The notes under the pieces were generated by a model that was given only the letters and a program-made list of their open reading frames with translations, was not told the DNA's origin and searched no databases. From NCBI RefSeq assembly GCF_003425685.1, contig NZ_QJKM01000001.1, forward strand, positions 116,920 through 180,919: a DNA stretch of 64,000 nucleotides, given 5' to 3'. The stretch comes from Rhizobium terrae. GTDB taxonomy: Bacteria > Pseudomonadota > Alphaproteobacteria > Rhizobiales > Rhizobiaceae. Made by a program: the position numbers and the translations under genes. This document shows, piece by piece, positions 17,128 through 25,268 of the stretch. Numbering within the stretch: position 1 is the first letter of the stretch; the number at the start of each line of letters is the position of its first letter.

Positions 17128-18162
17128 ATGACTCTGCTTGGACGGCTTATCGGCCTCGCTGCGATACTGGCTCTGTCGCTCTCCGGCGCGAACTCAGCCC
17201 TGGCGCAAAACGCACCGAAGGACAAGCGTTTTACCATCTACATGGCGGCCTGGCGCGGCTGCGAGGAGGCCTGTCAGGGCTTCATCGATTATGTCAAGGA
17301 AAGCGGCATGCCGGCGGATGTCGTCGTCCGCGACGCCAAGACTGATAAGAACACGCTGAATGAATTCATCAAGGAGGTGAAGGCGACCCGTCCCGATCTG
17401 GTCGTGACCTGGGGAACGAACGTCACGGCCCAGATGGTCGGTCCTTACGATGCGCCCGATCCGTCCAAGTTCATCGGCAATATTCCAAGCATCTTCATGA
17501 TCGTCGCCGATCCGGTCGAAGCCAAGATCACCAAATCCCAGGAAATTTCCAACCGGCCGTTCGTGACCGGAACACGCAACCGCGTCTCCGAAATCATTCA
17601 GCTCAAGGCGATGCTCGAATACCGCTCGTTCAAGCGCTTTGGCATCATCTACAACGAAAATGAACTGAATTCGAAGGTCAATGCAGATATCGTCAAGCGG
17701 GCGGCCGATGAGCTCGGCCTGGATCTCGTCATGCTGCCGATGCCGCTCTACAACGGCACGCCGCGCCGTGACGACATTCCGAGTCTGATCCAGGAAGCGG
17801 CGGATCGCGGCGTCGAATTTCTCTATATCGGCAGCTCGTCGTTCATCAGTGTCAATGCGGATATCTACACCGAAACGGCCGTGCGGCTCGGCATTCCGGT
17901 CGCATCCAGTTACGAAACATCTGTGACGGAAAGCTCGGCTCTTCTCGCCATCGCTTCAAAATACGGCATGGTCGGCCGGCTTGCCGGTTATCAGGCCAAG
18001 CGGATATTGATGGATCATGTGAAACCGGAGGAGCTGCCGATTGCGGCACTCGACCGGCATTCCTACATCATCAACATGCGGACGGCCGCTGCGCTGAAGC
18101 TCTACCCGCCGATGACGCTGCTGAGCTATGCGGAAATCGTCAATCAGCCGGATAAAAAATGA
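17128..18162 (+). CDS. PF04392-type ABC substrate-binding protein
   Basis: The 344-aa product has a clear signal peptide (MTLLGRLIGLAAILALSLSG... cleaved after ALA near residue 26) and the fold signature of the PF04392 (TrpX/YtfQ-unrelated 'ABC sub bind') family. It has a TWGTNVTAQMVG-like segment, YIGSSSFISVNADIY, and the diagnostic C-terminus (AGYQAKRILMDHVKPEELPI...SYIINMRTAAALKLYPP). No ABC permease or ATPase gene accompanies it, so it is more likely a periplasmic ligand receptor for the neighbouring sensors than part of an importer. It lies 23 bp after the MFS fusion and 3 bp before the next gene. The ligand is unknown; family members bind amino acids or similar small molecules. Confidence 0.85.
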   Translation: MTLLGRLIGLAAILALSLSGANSALAQNAPKDKRFTIYMAAWRGCEEACQGFIDYVKESGMPADVVVRDAKTDKNTLNEFIKEVKATRPDLVVTWGTNVTAQMVGPYDAPDPSKFIGNIPSIFMIVADPVEAKITKSQEISNRPFVTGTRNRVSEIIQLKAMLEYRSFKRFGIIYNENELNSKVNADIVKRAADELGLDLVMLPMPLYNGTPRRDDIPSLIQEAADRGVEFLYIGSSSFISVNADIYTETAVRLGIPVASSYETSVTESSALLAIASKYGMVGRLAGYQAKRILMDHVKPEELPIAALDRHSYIINMRTAAALKLYPPMTLLSYAEIVNQPDKK

Positions 18163-18165
18163 TCC

Positions 18166-20238
18166 ATGGGCAGTGAAGCAAGACGGTTGGACCTTGCCTT
18201 GTCGCGTCTTGCGTTCTGGTTGGCGGCGAGCGCCCTGGCGGCGATGACGCTGCTGGTGCTCAACGACATCGGCGCGCGCGCCATCGAAACACGCGTCGGG
18301 CTGAGCCTCGACGCGATCGCCGATTCCGACCGCGCCAGGGCCGAGGCCTCGTTGGACTTCGGTCTGCCAGTCAACGGACTGGGCAGTGCCGAGGAACTGC
18401 TCCAGCCGCCGTCGACACTGGCCGAAGGTCCGGACGCCTTGTCGCTCCGGCTCGAAAAACTGCAGACGGTTGATCGTGCCGTCGAAAACTCCCGGCATCG
18501 TATTGCCGGAACCATGGTAGCCGAACGCGCCGTCTCCGACAGCCATGGCGAAAGCATCGCCCGTCTTTACGTCACGCGCTCGATGGCGGGCATCGACGCC
18601 GCACTGGCCGAACGGGACCGGGCGATCACCATCGGTCTTTCGCTCATCGCCGCTCTCCTTGCGCTCCTGCTGGTGTTCTCGCCTCCATGGGATGCCATTC
18701 GCGTTCCGGCGGTTCTTTTTGTCGGCGGTGTTTTGTTCATGCTGGCGAGTCTGGGCTGGCAAGCGACCGACATATCAAGACAGGCGGCGGCACTCGCGGT
18801 TGCCGATACCGCAGGCCATCTCAACCGTGCGCTCTCGCTCGGCATTCCCTTCGATAATTTGGTCGGCATGCTGGATTATCTCAAGCAGCAGGTCGCGTCC
18901 AAACCTGCCATAGGGGCGATCGAGGTAAGCGGCGCAAGCGGCGTTACCTATGCGGCAGGCTCGGATCCGCTCGGGCAGATCCTGGCCAAGTGGACATCTT
19001 GGCTTGGTTTATCCGGTTTCGTCAGTTTGGGCGTGGAGCAGGTGCTGGAAGAGGGCGTGCGGCTCAAGGCCTCCGTCAACATTCTGCCCGTTCTGGCCGA
19101 GGTCGGAGCCTTTGCTCTCGTGGCCTTCGTTTTTTTCGTCAGCGGCGGTGCGATGCTGCGGGCCATCTGGCAAGGCGAGGGGCGATCGCTATACGAGGCG
19201 GTGCGATCCACCTTGCCGCTCGGTCTTTTCTTCCTGCTGCTCTTCTTCTGCTGGGGTGGACCTTCGGCATTGTCGGCTGCGCCACCCGTCGCGCAGTTTG
19301 CAAGCATCGCCGTGGCTTTCGTGCTCGGGCTTGCCTTGCAGCGGCGCGTGCGGCTTTTTCCGCTCGTCGTCATCGTCCCTGCAGGCGGTCTCGGTTTGTG
19401 GCTCGACGGCCTGCCGCTCATGGCGGCCTCGGCTCTCACCTGCGGTCTAGGCTTTCATTGGAATGAGGACGGTGCGAAGCCTGTTCATCTTGGCGCCGCT
19501 CTCTTGCCGTCGGTATGCTTCGCCGGCATCACCGCCGTCGGTTTTGCGGTCGAAACGCTCATGGCCAAAGGGGCGATTGCCCTGCTTATGGTGCTCGTTT
19601 TTGTGTTGGCGGAAATCCGTCCAAAGGTCGAAGCATCGCGATCGCCGCCAATGATAGCCGGGTTCACTTTGCGCATCCTGTTGGACAATTGGATCTGGCT
19701 CTGCCTCTTCGCGATGCAGACGGCGGGTTTCCTGTTGCTGGCCCTTGCCGCCCGCCAGATGCCCGCCTTGCTTTTCGGCAATTCCGGCCCCGCGCTCTAC
19801 CTTCTCGTGACGGCCGTGCTTTATGCCGCGGGTGGACTGCTGGCCGGTCTGGTCGGCACTTGGCGGCGAGCTCGCTGGGTACTTTTTGAGCTCGCGGTGT
19901 TTGCCGTCGCACTCATCGTCGCACAAGCTTACGCCGCGGGTGGCCCTGTCCTTGTCAATACCGCAATCGCCGCGGTTCTGATGGGCGCGGTCGGGCGCTG
20001 GATGTCGCAGCTACCCTTCACGCTGGGCGCCGGCCATTTCCGCGGCGCGCGCGTTCTTGCGTCAGGATTGACGGCCTTTGCCGCCGCGGGCGCAATTGCA
20101 CAGGAAACTGCCATTCCTGAGCAAGCAGCCCTGCCGGCGATCCTCGTTTATCTGATGATGCTGGCTCCGCTTGCGTTCACGATCATCGCCGGTATGCGGA
20201 TCAGGCCGCGCCGTATCTTTAGCGGGAGTACCGGCTGA
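18166..20238 (+). CDS. Sensor / polytopic membrane protein of the signalling operon
   Basis: A 690-aa integral membrane protein. After helix ~15-33 there is a periplasmic segment with FGLPVNGLGSAEELL (65-79). Two helices (~153-171, ~179-197) lead to a second periplasmic segment with LGIPFDNLVGMLDYL (225-239) and a helix at ~305-322. The rest (~345-680) is a bundle of about ten hydrophobic helices with short loops. The LG-I/L-P motif is shared with the HAMP-MFS protein. No enzymatic domain is visible; the polytopic part resembles no transporter family I can name. The start ATG is 4 nt after the upstream stop, and its stop overlaps the phosphatase start. It may transmit the binding-protein signal to the phosphatase. 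Confidence 0.75.
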   Translation: MGSEARRLDLALSRLAFWLAASALAAMTLLVLNDIGARAIETRVGLSLDAIADSDRARAEASLDFGLPVNGLGSAEELLQPPSTLAEGPDALSLRLEKLQTVDRAVENSRHRIAGTMVAERAVSDSHGESIARLYVTRSMAGIDAALAERDRAITIGLSLIAALLALLLVFSPPWDAIRVPAVLFVGGVLFMLASLGWQATDISRQAAALAVADTAGHLNRALSLGIPFDNLVGMLDYLKQQVASKPAIGAIEVSGASGVTYAAGSDPLGQILAKWTSWLGLSGFVSLGVEQVLEEGVRLKASVNILPVLAEVGAFALVAFVFFVSGGAMLRAIWQGEGRSLYEAVRSTLPLGLFFLLLFFCWGGPSALSAAPPVAQFASIAVAFVLGLALQRRVRLFPLVVIVPAGGLGLWLDGLPLMAASALTCGLGFHWNEDGAKPVHLGAALLPSVCFAGITAVGFAVETLMAKGAIALLMVLVFVLAEIRPKVEASRSPPMIAGFTLRILLDNWIWLCLFAMQTAGFLLLALAARQMPALLFGNSGPALYLLVTAVLYAAGGLLAGLVGTWRRARWVLFELAVFAVALIVAQAYAAGGPVLVNTAIAAVLMGAVGRWMSQLPFTLGAGHFRGARVLASGLTAFAAAGAIAQETAIPEQAALPAILVYLMMLAPLAFTIIAGMRIRPRRIFSGSTG

Positions 20239-21932
20239 TGAACCTGCGCACGCGCATTGCCCTTTTCGTCGGCGTGGCGACATTGCTTCTGAGCCTCATC
20301 TTCGTAGTCCAGGTGGTGCTCAGCATCAGGGTGACGGACCAATCCGCGCGACGCGACACCAGACTGCTGATCGAAGCGATGTGGCGAAGCTATGTCACCG
20401 ACGTGACCGCGGCGCAGGAAGGAATCGCCAATCGCATCCGCCGCGATGTCGAGCTCCTGAATGCGCTGTCGCGCGATGAACCCGATGTCGTGGAAGCCCG
20501 GATGGCGGAAGCCGAATCCGGAGCGGAGGGGCAGATCGTTATCGTGTTCGACCAGGCATTGCAGAATTTTCATCACATTCCCTCGCTTCGCCTGCCGTCC
20601 GATTTCGCCGCCTCCCTGACGCGCATGGTGCGGGTCACGGATACGGACGGCTTCGCCCGCCTCAATCTTGGCGGCGGATCCCAGATGATCTACCAGACCA
20701 AGCTTGTGCCATTGCGTTTCCGCTTCGGCATCGTGGGTTACGCCCTCGTCGCCGCGCCGGTTTCACGCATCGTGGCACGCCTCAATCAGACCGTGGACCT
20801 CGACGCCCGGCTGGTGCCGCTTGCCGAAGCCGAGCAGATGAGCGAAGGCTGGCTCGGTTCGCGGATGATCGATATTCCCCTGAAGGACGGGTTCGGCGAT
20901 GGTCGGACGCTCGGTTATCTCGGCGTCTCCAACGACCGGAGCGAGGATTTTCTGCGGACGCGCTGGCTGCAATGGCTCCTCGGTGGCCTCGTGGTGGTCT
21001 TTGTCGGCCATGTCCTCGGCGGATTGATGTGGATGGTGCGCGGCGCTTTCCGGCCGCTCGATGCGGCGATCGAGGTGATCGACAAGCTGACCCGCGGCGA
21101 AGAGGCTCCGCCTCTCGACACCGACAAGGGAACGATCGAGATCCAACGCCTTTCCGAAGCGGTGGAGGCGCTGCGTGCGGCCCATCTCGACCAGGAGGCG
21201 TTGCGACAGTTGCAGGCTGAACTTTCCGTCGCTTCCGAATTACAGCAGGCGCTGCTGCCGCGCGGGCCGCTGGTGCTCGACGGCGTCTCCTTCTACGGCC
21301 AGATGGTGCCCTCCCAGGAAGTGGCGGGTGACTACTTCGACTATTTCACCATCGACGAGAACCGCGCAGGCTTCCTGATTGCCGATGTCTGCGGCAAAGG
21401 CACGCCCGCCGCCCTTTTCATGGCGATGTCGCGCACGATCGTGCGGTCGCTCGCCATGACCGGGCAGTCGCCGGGCGAGGTGCTGACCAAGGCCAACCGG
21501 GTACTTGCCGAAACCAACGACAAGAACCTTTTCGTGACCGTCTTCTACGGGGTCGTCGATCGCGGCGCCGGCCGCCTGAGTTACTCCAATGCCGGCCACG
21601 TACCGCCGATCATGAAGACGATCGACGGGGCGGTCTCGTATCTGCCGGTCACCGGCGATCTTGTGCTCGGCATGATCCCCGAAGTGGTTTACGAAACCGT
21701 CGAGATTCCGCTTGCGCCGGGCAGCCTGCTGGTCTGTTACACCGACGGCATTCCGGAGGCCTTCAATGCCGGAGACGAACAGTTCGGCGACGCGCGATTG
21801 ATGCAGATGGTCGCCGAAAAGACTGAGTTAAGGCCGAACATCCTGATAGACGAATACCGTCGCGCGGTTATCTCTTTTGCAGCCGGTCGGCCGCAATATG
21901 ACGACATTACGCTCTGCCTCTGCGCTTTCTGA
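20238..21932 (+). CDS. HAMP-SpoIIE (PP2C-type) serine phosphatase
   Basis: A 564-aa membrane receptor phosphatase. Helix ~8-29, a large periplasmic sensor (~30-243), helix ~244-266 and a HAMP region (~267-320) precede a PPM/SpoIIE domain (~335-563). The metal-binding pattern is intact: GDYFDYF (Asp365), ADVCGKG (Asp383), YSNAGHVPP, YTDGIPEA (Asp503) and YDDITL (Asp555/556). Enzymes of this type (RsbU/RsbP class) dephosphorylate serine on STAS anti-anti-sigma factors and release stress sigma factors. No STAS protein or anti-sigma kinase is encoded nearby. It is the last gene of the operon, overlapping its predecessor by 1 nt. T6SS phosphatases (PppA) are soluble PP2Cs, so this is not a simple PppA equivalent. 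Confidence 0.92.
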   Translation: MNLRTRIALFVGVATLLLSLIFVVQVVLSIRVTDQSARRDTRLLIEAMWRSYVTDVTAAQEGIANRIRRDVELLNALSRDEPDVVEARMAEAESGAEGQIVIVFDQALQNFHHIPSLRLPSDFAASLTRMVRVTDTDGFARLNLGGGSQMIYQTKLVPLRFRFGIVGYALVAAPVSRIVARLNQTVDLDARLVPLAEAEQMSEGWLGSRMIDIPLKDGFGDGRTLGYLGVSNDRSEDFLRTRWLQWLLGGLVVVFVGHVLGGLMWMVRGAFRPLDAAIEVIDKLTRGEEAPPLDTDKGTIEIQRLSEAVEALRAAHLDQEALRQLQAELSVASELQQALLPRGPLVLDGVSFYGQMVPSQEVAGDYFDYFTIDENRAGFLIADVCGKGTPAALFMAMSRTIVRSLAMTGQSPGEVLTKANRVLAETNDKNLFVTVFYGVVDRGAGRLSYSNAGHVPPIMKTIDGAVSYLPVTGDLVLGMIPEVVYETVEIPLAPGSLLVCYTDGIPEAFNAGDEQFGDARLMQMVAEKTELRPNILIDEYRRAVISFAAGRPQYDDITLCLCAF

Positions 21933-22001
21933 TGGCCGATCCCGTTGATAGCCCGTCCAAGGCATAGCCGTCTTCTTCTCAGCGAGCCGGCTTGCATTTT
22001 T

Positions 22002-23021
22002 TTACAGAGGACCAAGCCCTCCAAGACCACCCTTTCCAGGAGAGCCGGGCGGGCTTGCATCGGGCGGCGCCGGTCCGCGCGGCGCTTCCCGATCCTGCAA
22101 GCCAGGCAGTCTTCCACCGTGATCCTGTACCGGACTTGAAAGATTTCCTCTCGGATCCACCGAAAGATCGAAGAACGAGGGGCTGGAAGCCTGCGCCGGC
22201 AAACCGCCCTGAACTTTTACGTTGATCCCGACGCCCAGGCGCACCTGTTCGCCGCGCCGGTCCGCATAGGTCTCCACATTGACCGTTCCGGACCTGAGGC
22301 CCGGAACCAGTTCTTCCTGCCGCAAGCGTTTCATCACGGGTTGCTGGCCGCGCAGGGCAAACTCCACGACGATGCGTTTTCCCGCCATCTGGCGAAGACC
22401 GCTCTCCAGCGGAAGGCCGCCTACCGTCAATCGGCCGCCGCCGAATTCCGCAACGCCACGCAAGGCCGGCATAGCGTTTCGCGCAATCTCTTCAACGCGG
22501 CTGGCCACGATCGTGCCGTCCGGTTTGCGAATGCCGAAGACTGCCACCATCATTCCTTTCCGAAGACGGGGCATAGCCGCATTTTGCGTCAATTCCACCG
22601 ACTGGGACAAAACGGTCATGCGTCCCCTGTCGATTGCCTCGATACGGCCTTTTACCTCGCTTGTGACGTGAATGGCGCTGGCATGCGGCTGGATCGAATT
22701 GTTCGAGAGTACGATACGAACGACATGGCCGAGCCGCATCGCATCGGTTGTCGATCTTACGCCGTCCATGAAGACCGGCGTGGACCGGTCGTAGGTCACG
22801 CGTTTGTCGTTGACGATGATGCTTCCAAACCGTTGGATCGTCCCGACGATCCCCGTGCCGCCAATACCATTGTCGTCACCACCGTCGACCGAGAGGCCCG
22901 TACCGCCGATCCCGTGATCGTTTTGCGCGATCGGCCGGTCGTTCCCGAGAACTTCGCGAACTGAACAAAACTGCAGGCCTGCGGCCAAAAACAGGAAACC
23001 ACGGCGCGACAAGGGGGACAC
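22002..23021 (-). CDS. DUF5666-like exported protein
   Basis: A 339-aa protein with an N-terminal SRRGFLFLAAG twin-arginine-like signal. Next comes a mature region with two GIGGTG repeats, then small beta-barrel units (GTIQRFGSIIVNDKRVTYDRST, KGRIEAIDRGRMTVLSQSVEL, RGVAEFGGGRLTVGGLPLESG) typical of DUF5666 OB-like repeats. The start is a GTG at 23021 with AAGGAGG 7 nt upstream; its G is also the last base of the stop codon of the upstream gene, so translation is coupled. The C-terminal ~60 residues are proline/glycine-rich and low in complexity. Its function is unknown; it is probably periplasmic and works with the DUF6502 partner. Confidence 0.75.
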   Translation of the reverse strand: MSPLSRRGFLFLAAGLQFCSVREVLGNDRPIAQNDHGIGGTGLSVDGGDDNGIGGTGIVGTIQRFGSIIVNDKRVTYDRSTPVFMDGVRSTTDAMRLGHVVRIVLSNNSIQPHASAIHVTSEVKGRIEAIDRGRMTVLSQSVELTQNAAMPRLRKGMMVAVFGIRKPDGTIVASRVEEIARNAMPALRGVAEFGGGRLTVGGLPLESGLRQMAGKRIVVEFALRGQQPVMKRLRQEELVPGLRSGTVNVETYADRRGEQVRLGVGINVKVQGGLPAQASSPSFFDLSVDPRGNLSSPVQDHGGRLPGLQDREAPRGPAPPDASPPGSPGKGGLGGLGPL

Positions 23022-23878
23022 TACACACCCTCCTTCTGCTCTTCGTCTTCGCCAGGAACTGCGGCTTCTTCCGTCCGGTAGATATAGATGCCGACGGTCC
23101 ATCGCGCCGCGCCGCCCGTATCCAATTGGACCGATTGATTGGCGGTACGGTTGAGGTTGAGGAGGAGCTCCATTGCATCGTCCCGGCTCAGAGACTCGAG
23201 TTTGGCGGCCAGTTCCGGCGAGAGATTGTTGTAGTGAACCGCTCGTTCGAAAAAAGGAGGCGGGTCCGTCAGCAGATTGTCGATTGCTGCTGCCGCATGG
23301 TCGTGCAGATTGCGGGTGAAGTAGTGGTGTCTTGCATCGTCGCTGTTCTGCGGCACGATCGCCGAGGCGGTCAGGTGCACCATGTCATCGTCATCGATCA
23401 CGGCAACGCCACGGTCGAGCCACTCGTCAAGCACCGCGCGAGCCCGCAGATCACGGGTCACATCGGTGACCAGCGTTTCAAAAGACCGAGCACCTTCGGG
23501 CGCACTGCGCGGCAGCGACGCCGGCCGACCATTTTCGTCGCAATAACGCGGGTCCGCCAGCCAGCGGGCGATGATGCTGCTCGTCCGTGAAACCGGAGCC
23601 GGAAGCGACGGCATTGGCAATTCGCCGACCCGAAGCAGCCTGACATCCTTCCGGTGGATTCCCGTCAGCAACGAGATGCGGCTGTCGGTCTGCTGCTTGT
23701 CAGGAAGTGCGAAATCCTTCTCCGCCACGTCTATGAACAGCCTGCGCAGCAGGGCGGTGAAGGCCGGAAAGGTGAAGCCGCTCGCCAGGCATAGCCGCAC
23801 CAGCGGGCGCAGAATGCGAACCAGCGCCTTCTGAAGGCCATCTTCTGAGAACGGAGCTTTGGGACGCGGTGGAGGCAT
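23021..23878 (-). CDS. DUF6502-family protein
   Basis: The 285-aa soluble protein matches what is known of DUF6502: a basic, helical N-terminus (ILRPLVRLCLASGFTFPAFTALLRRLFIDVAE), a central LLTGIHRKDVRLLR motif and RWLADPRY, and a C-terminal helical half. The N-terminal part reads like a winged-helix or ROK-type HTH, so a regulatory role is possible. DUF6502 genes are commonly followed by a DUF5666 gene, as here with a 1-nt stop/start overlap. It is divergent from the glycosyltransferase gene across ~160 bp that carries a palindrome. Biochemical function is not established. Confidence 0.78.
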   Translation of the reverse strand: MPPPRPKAPFSEDGLQKALVRILRPLVRLCLASGFTFPAFTALLRRLFIDVAEKDFALPDKQQTDSRISLLTGIHRKDVRLLRVGELPMPSLPAPVSRTSSIIARWLADPRYCDENGRPASLPRSAPEGARSFETLVTDVTRDLRARAVLDEWLDRGVAVIDDDDMVHLTASAIVPQNSDDARHHYFTRNLHDHAAAAIDNLLTDPPPFFERAVHYNNLSPELAAKLESLSRDDAMELLLNLNRTANQSVQLDTGGAARWTVGIYIYRTEEAAVPGEDEEQKEGV

Positions 23879-24003
23879 TTTGGGTTTCCGAATAAGGCTT
23901 CTCTACGCTTCCTTTCGTCGGCAGACAAGCTGCGTGGGAAATTTGCACACTTTTTAAGGTGAATGTGAGAAAAGGGGAAGACTGCGGCCTTTCGATGAGA
24001 TAT

Positions 24004-24020
24004 GTGGGAAAAAATCCCAC
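24004..24020. promoter_or_regulatory. Palindrome in front of glycosyltransferase gene
   Basis: GTGGGA and TCCCAC form a perfect 6-bp inverted repeat around AAAAA, ending 22 nt before the TTG start. A second GTGGGAA occurs near 23934 in the same divergent region. The pair looks like an operator shared by the two divergent units; it is too short, and lacks a T-tract, to be a convincing terminator. Confidence 0.4.
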
Positions 24021-24042
24021 TTATTATCGGAGGGCCTATTAG

Positions 24043-25239
24043 TTGCTGAGACACCATTTCCAGAAGCATGGCCTTGAGGGTTCGCCATCCAGAGGCCCGA
24101 TTTCGGGATTCTCCTATCCGAGCCGCGACGGCGGCTGCGAAGGGGCGCGGCACAGGCCTCATGGATGGTTCACGCGGCTCAGGACCTATTGTGAAAGTTT
24201 GAAAGTCACCCGGCGCCGCCGGCGGGAAATATTGCCGGTCACTCTCGTTCCAGCGTCAGGGTATCGTGTCCGTCCCTTGCAGCCGCAGGACGTGCCCTTG
24301 GTTGTTCTCACTCATAATGACGCGCGGTTCATACCGTCATTGCTTCGGCACTATCGCCGCCTGGGGGTTACCCGCTTCATCTGCGTTGACGATCAATCCG
24401 AAGACGCGACCAGAGACCTCTTGTTCAAGGAGCGTGACGTCGACGTTTGGCTTTCGCCCGTCCGCTTCCGACATGCGGCGCGTGGCAAATTGTGGCGGGA
24501 GGCACTGTTTGCTCTCTACGGATCGGACAGATGGTATCTCAACATCGATTCGGATGAATACCTGATCTATGACGATTGCTTCAATCGGCCCATCACCGAC
24601 CTCATTGGAGAATTGGAACGGCGGGGAGAAAACCGCCTGGCCGCGCCGATGATCGACCTTTACCCGCCAGGCCCGATCGACGAATTTGCATTCGACGGAA
24701 CGGACGGCGGCATGCCGTGGGAAATCGCCAACTGCTTCGACCGCACCGGTTATCATATTACCCCGACATTGCGTCACTTGAGCATGACCGGAGGTCCGAG
24801 GCGGCGTGTTTTCGGCGAGGCGATCGAACTCATGAAGTATCCGCTTTTGAAATGGGACCAGAGTTGCTCCCTCGGAGTGAGTATCCACCAGCCGACGCCT
24901 TATCAGCGCAATTTCCCGCCGATTTCCGGGGTCTTGCTGCATTTCAAGCTTTTTTCCGATCTGCGCAGCCGCTCGCTGGCGGCCGTGAAGGACAAACAAT
25001 ATTTCGATGGCGCGGCGGCCTATGAGCGGATGCTGGCGATGCTCGAAAAAGGCGCTGGACCGGATTTCAACGAGCCTGTCACATCCGCGTCGTTCGAAGG
25101 GCCGGAGCAAATGATAGAATACGGTTTTATGAGGCGGATGTTCGGAGCAGCCGACCGTCTTCAATGCGCGGAGGAACGCCGGCCGACAAAATCCGCGACC
25201 GCTACCGGCTCCGACGGAATCTCAGGGCCGGCATGTTGA
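24043..25239 (+). CDS. Glycosyltransferase family 2-type protein (Glyco_tranf_2_4)
   Basis: A 398-aa protein whose middle matches the GT-A fold used by family 2/92-like enzymes: VVLTHNDARFIPSLLRHYRRLGVTRFICVDDQSEDATRDLL, then NIDSDEYLIYD, the DxD-type metal/nucleotide motif. The second half has conserved HFKLFSDLRSR and KDKQYFDGAAAYERM, seen in rhizobial members. It would transfer a sugar from a nucleotide donor to an unknown cell-surface acceptor, and has no membrane helix. The start is uncertain: a TTG at 24043 has GGAGGG 8 nt upstream, but the first ~50 residues have no family resemblance, and a TTG near 24199 is an alternative. It is convergent with acuI. Confidence 0.8.
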   Translation: MLRHHFQKHGLEGSPSRGPISGFSYPSRDGGCEGARHRPHGWFTRLRTYCESLKVTRRRRREILPVTLVPASGYRVRPLQPQDVPLVVLTHNDARFIPSLLRHYRRLGVTRFICVDDQSEDATRDLLFKERDVDVWLSPVRFRHAARGKLWREALFALYGSDRWYLNIDSDEYLIYDDCFNRPITDLIGELERRGENRLAAPMIDLYPPGPIDEFAFDGTDGGMPWEIANCFDRTGYHITPTLRHLSMTGGPRRRVFGEAIELMKYPLLKWDQSCSLGVSIHQPTPYQRNFPPISGVLLHFKLFSDLRSRSLAAVKDKQYFDGAAAYERMLAMLEKGAGPDFNEPVTSASFEGPEQMIEYGFMRRMFGAADRLQCAEERRPTKSATATGSDGISGPAC

Positions 25240-25268
25240 GACAACTTTGGCAGCCGCTTAGCCTGCGT

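Noticed and set aside
20238..21932. Assignment of the phosphatase as the T6SS regulator PppA
   Set aside because: PppA is a small soluble PP2C; this protein is a membrane receptor of the SpoIIE/RsbU class and belongs to a separate operon.
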